Shown here piece by piece: positions 61,927 through 64,000 of a DNA stretch of 64,000 nucleotides; within the stretch, counting starts at the first letter, position 1; every line of letters begins with the position of its first letter. Source of the DNA: Tridacna crocea. Taxonomy: Eukaryota > Mollusca > Bivalvia > Cardiida > Cardiidae. A model generated the notes under the pieces. That model did not search any database. It worked only from the letters and a program-made list of their open reading frames with translations, and had not been told where the DNA came from. The stretch lies in NCBI GenBank assembly GCA_943736015.1, contig OX031057.1:54575001-54639000 (forward strand), written 5' to 3'. A program made the translations under genes and the position numbers.

Positions 61927-62745
61927 ATGGATTTAAGTGGAATTCCACACCCGAAAATCAATTGGGACTCTACGAATATACCTGATGAATGGGAAAAATT
62001 CCAAACTCATGTGGAACTGATATCTTCTGGACCTTTGAAAGAAAAGTCAGAGCAGGAGAAAGTATCATACTTGCTACTCTGGGTTGGAGAGCAAGGACGC
62101 CAGATCTATAAAACATGGACTGGGATTTCGGAGGAAGATTCCAAGAAACTGAAAACGTACTACGACCGTTTTAAAAGACATGTCCAACCGAAACTGAATC
62201 CCATTTTTGCCCGATTTCGTTTCAACAACGAAGTTCAAGGATCGGACAATATTGATGCCTATGTGACAAGGTTACGTATTCGAGCCCGGGATTGTAATTT
62301 TCGAATGAACGAGAACACGGACATAACTGAAGACATGATCCGCGATAGGATTGTGTTCGGATGTTCAGATCCCAAGGTTCGTGAAAAATTGATAAATGAA
62401 GGTGATAAGCTCACGATGGACAAGGCTATTCAAATAGTTCAAAACTTTGAATACTGTCAACAACAATTACACTCGATGGCAACCTCTCAAGCAGGAAACA
62501 ATGTTGACGCGGTCAAGAAGTCCACGAAATGCACCAAAAAGGCACAGAGACAACGATCAGACCAGAAGAAACGTACACAATGGACTTGTGGTCGTTGTGG
62601 TTATAACCACGATTCAAAAGCTGTGTGTCCAGCAAAGGGTGAAAAATGCAATAAATGCAACAAACTGAACCATTTCGCTAAAGTTTGCAAAACTAAATCT
62701 GTTGATTTTGTGAATGAAAGTGATGATGCAGAGGATATTCCGTAG
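61927..62745 (+). CDS. gag: Gypsy Gag
   Basis: 272 residues, structural protein that packages the element RNA. N-terminal helical capsid-like region (TYYDRFKRHVQPKLNPIFAR) and two zinc knuckles: CGRCGYNHDSKAVC (221-234) and the classical CNKCNKLNHFAKVC (241-254). Pol follows in another frame (VNLQIGHQIS before the break), so gag-pol needs a frameshift or re-entry. Intact frame. Confidence 0.93.
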   Translation: MDLSGIPHPKINWDSTNIPDEWEKFQTHVELISSGPLKEKSEQEKVSYLLLWVGEQGRQIYKTWTGISEEDSKKLKTYYDRFKRHVQPKLNPIFARFRFNNEVQGSDNIDAYVTRLRIRARDCNFRMNENTDITEDMIRDRIVFGCSDPKVREKLINEGDKLTMDKAIQIVQNFEYCQQQLHSMATSQAGNNVDAVKKSTKCTKKAQRQRSDQKKRTQWTCGRCGYNHDSKAVCPAKGEKCNKCNKLNHFAKVCKTKSVDFVNESDDAEDIP

Positions 62746-62830
62746 ACATGGTAAGCGCCTCTTCTCTTTTCACACACTCTGCCAGTGATGATCAGATGCT
62801 TGTAAACCTACAAATTGGTCACCAAATTAG
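62746..62830 (+). pseudogene. pol: Start of Gypsy pol, cut before the protease active site
   Basis: The frame with MVSASSLFTHSASDDQMLVN ends at ATTAG, where host-like sequence begins. The minus-strand pol at 48208 starts at about the next position, so the two halves appear to be one pol gene split at a single point. Confidence 0.75.
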
Positions 62831-62892
62831 TCGAATGTAGATGTAAAAAAAAGTTTATTTGATTAATAATCCTCGAAATATAAGATAAAATT
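62828..62892 (+). repeat. 65-bp direct repeat, right copy (empty-site form)
   Basis: Matches 43426-43490 with one G/A difference and continues uninterrupted into ATAATAGATATAAACG. Junction with pol shares TAG. Confidence 0.9.
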
Positions 62893-62965
62893 ATAATAGA
62901 TATAAACGAAACATTATGGATGAATGTATGGATGATAAATGCAATGATATTGAGGATATTTGTCT

Positions 62966-63108
62966 TTTTCAGTGAAAGATCGAAATTTATTTCATCGAGT
63001 GGACACAATCGGTAATATTTTCACAAGTGGCGCAGCCACGAGTGAAAATATTATTACCGATGGTGTTCACGAGATGAAATAAATTTCGATCTTTCACCGA
63101 AAAAAAAA
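62966..63108. repeat. Long hairpin, ~60-bp stem
   Basis: TTTTTCAGTGAAAGATCG through ATATTTTCAC pairs with GTGAAAATATTATTACCG through CGATCTTTCACCGAAAAA, loop AAGTGGCGCAGCCACGA. No coding. Confidence 0.9.
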
Positions 63109-63115
63109 ATATTCT

Positions 63116-63386
63116 ATTTATTTCATGCTTTTAACCCTTTCTAGGAGGAGCTTTATCAAAATTCAGTACAGTTCTTTTGCCTTATTCCCCGCATAGCAAC
63201 GTTACGTCAAGCGCGAGAAATGTAAGGTATATGACGTCATATTTCCCATCTGGTTGTTAGGCACGCGCAATTTACCTAGGCAACAAGAACGTGAAAATCA
63301 GTATTTCCACTGGAGGTACCAGTGTAAGATCGAAAAATATTTTCACTGTTATTTCTCGATATCCTACCGGAAAGCATGAAATAAGA
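63116..63386. repeat. Inverted-end segment around a GC-richer core
   Basis: TATTTCATGCTTT at the left and AAAGCATGAAATAAG at the right are inverted. With the hairpin just before it this may form one foldback element. Confidence 0.5.
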
Positions 63387-63689
63387 TGTTTTTTGCATTC
63401 GATATTTCTATTTCAATTTTGTAACAAATATGATTAAAGGCAAACACCAAACAAATTATTTTCAAATTGTAATTACCAATCTTGTAACAAATATGAACCA
63501 AACAATGTAATTATCTATCAACTGTGTCAAACATCGATTGCTTCCTTTAATTGATTAGCGATTATTTAGTTTACAAGTATGCAACAAATGCAACTTCTAG
63601 CAATTATAAAAGCAACATTTTTTAAAAAATTCATCGAAGAATACATTTTAATAATTGTTAGGTAAATAAACTATCAACTTGTTACGAAT

Positions 63690-63812
63690 TCGTAAGTTAT
63701 GGTATGAAATTGTAATATTATGGTACGAAATGGTCAACGCATGGTACGAAATGGTAATTCTTTGGTACGAAATGGTAATATGATATATGGTATGAAATGG
63801 TTATGGTACGAA
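63690..63812 (+). repeat. Right end of outer element: ATGGTACGAAATGG repeats
   Basis: Six GGTACGAAATGG-like words, inverted relative to 43232-43370. Ends TACGAAATGACTGTA. Confidence 0.65.
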
Positions 63813-64000
63813 ATGACTGTATACCCCCTGAACTGGCCACCGTTATATACCGTACACGCATTATCTCCCGCTAGATGTCATTCTATAAATACTCATCTAT
63901 CTAATTTTGGCATCTTGGGTACAGAACCGAACTACTTTCCTACGCGACAACCGTTACTTTGAATTTAAAACAAAAAAAAAAAAGTTTACCCAATAAAACG
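63813..64000. other. No recognised feature
   Basis: Short flank, ends in a poly-A run. Nothing supported. Confidence 0.4.

Overview
This is animal DNA, most likely from a bivalve mollusc. The evidence is one intron-rich host gene, GPCPD1-like, a dense load of short hairpin and foldback repeats of the kind that fill bivalve genomes, and virus-like and retro-elements typical of marine invertebrates: Polinton/Maverick, a Gypsy-type LTR element and a LINE with a 2A peptide. Assignment to a heterodont such as a dreissenid rests on familiarity with the repeats and is inference only.

Region 1 (about 1-27.2 kb) holds a glycerophosphocholine phosphodiesterase (GPCPD1-like) gene on the minus strand. 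Fifteen exons (556 codons, all phases consistent) run from an N-terminal CBM20 starch-binding-like domain at 27.2 kb to the GDPD catalytic domain. The 3' end of the gene lies off the left edge. Its introns are packed with about 40 copies of one roughly 220-bp, TTAA-flanked hairpin MITE (piggyBac-like), plus tRNA-derived SINEs, a dead mariner-like element, foldback repeats and tandem-core elements.

Region 2 (27.2-43.2 kb) has no recognisable host gene. It contains more tandem-core repeats, two elements of one 9-bp-TSD family (106 bp and 789 bp, the larger inside a LINE 3' tail), a 5-kb minisatellite with a 39-bp unit and an inverted central block, and a 0.98-kb element whose ends resemble Transib/RAG termini.

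Region 3 (43.2-63.8 kb) is a nest of mobile elements. An outer element with TACGAAATGG-rich inverted ends was hit by a Gypsy element that became a tandem dimer. One copy took in a Polinton in its leader, and a LINE fragment interrupts the same copy. Part of the dimer was then inverted. The Polinton (48364-58556) is the main discovery. It is an almost perfect 10.2-kb palindrome made of two head-to-head copies of the same 5-kb end, bounded by AG...CT termini and a 6-bp target duplication, TACCTG. Each arm carries, from the tip inward, a death-fold-like gene, a small PC4-like gene, a BIR gene, an unknown Cys/His gene, a DDE integrase, a minor-capsid-like gene, a basic core-like gene and the N-terminus of a major capsid gene. 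DNA polymerase, ATPase and protease are absent. The simplest reading is a snap-back defective genome of a protein-primed linear virus-like element that was integrated already as a palindrome.

All Polinton, Gypsy and LINE genes here are broken or truncated to some degree. Breaks are described but not repaired.
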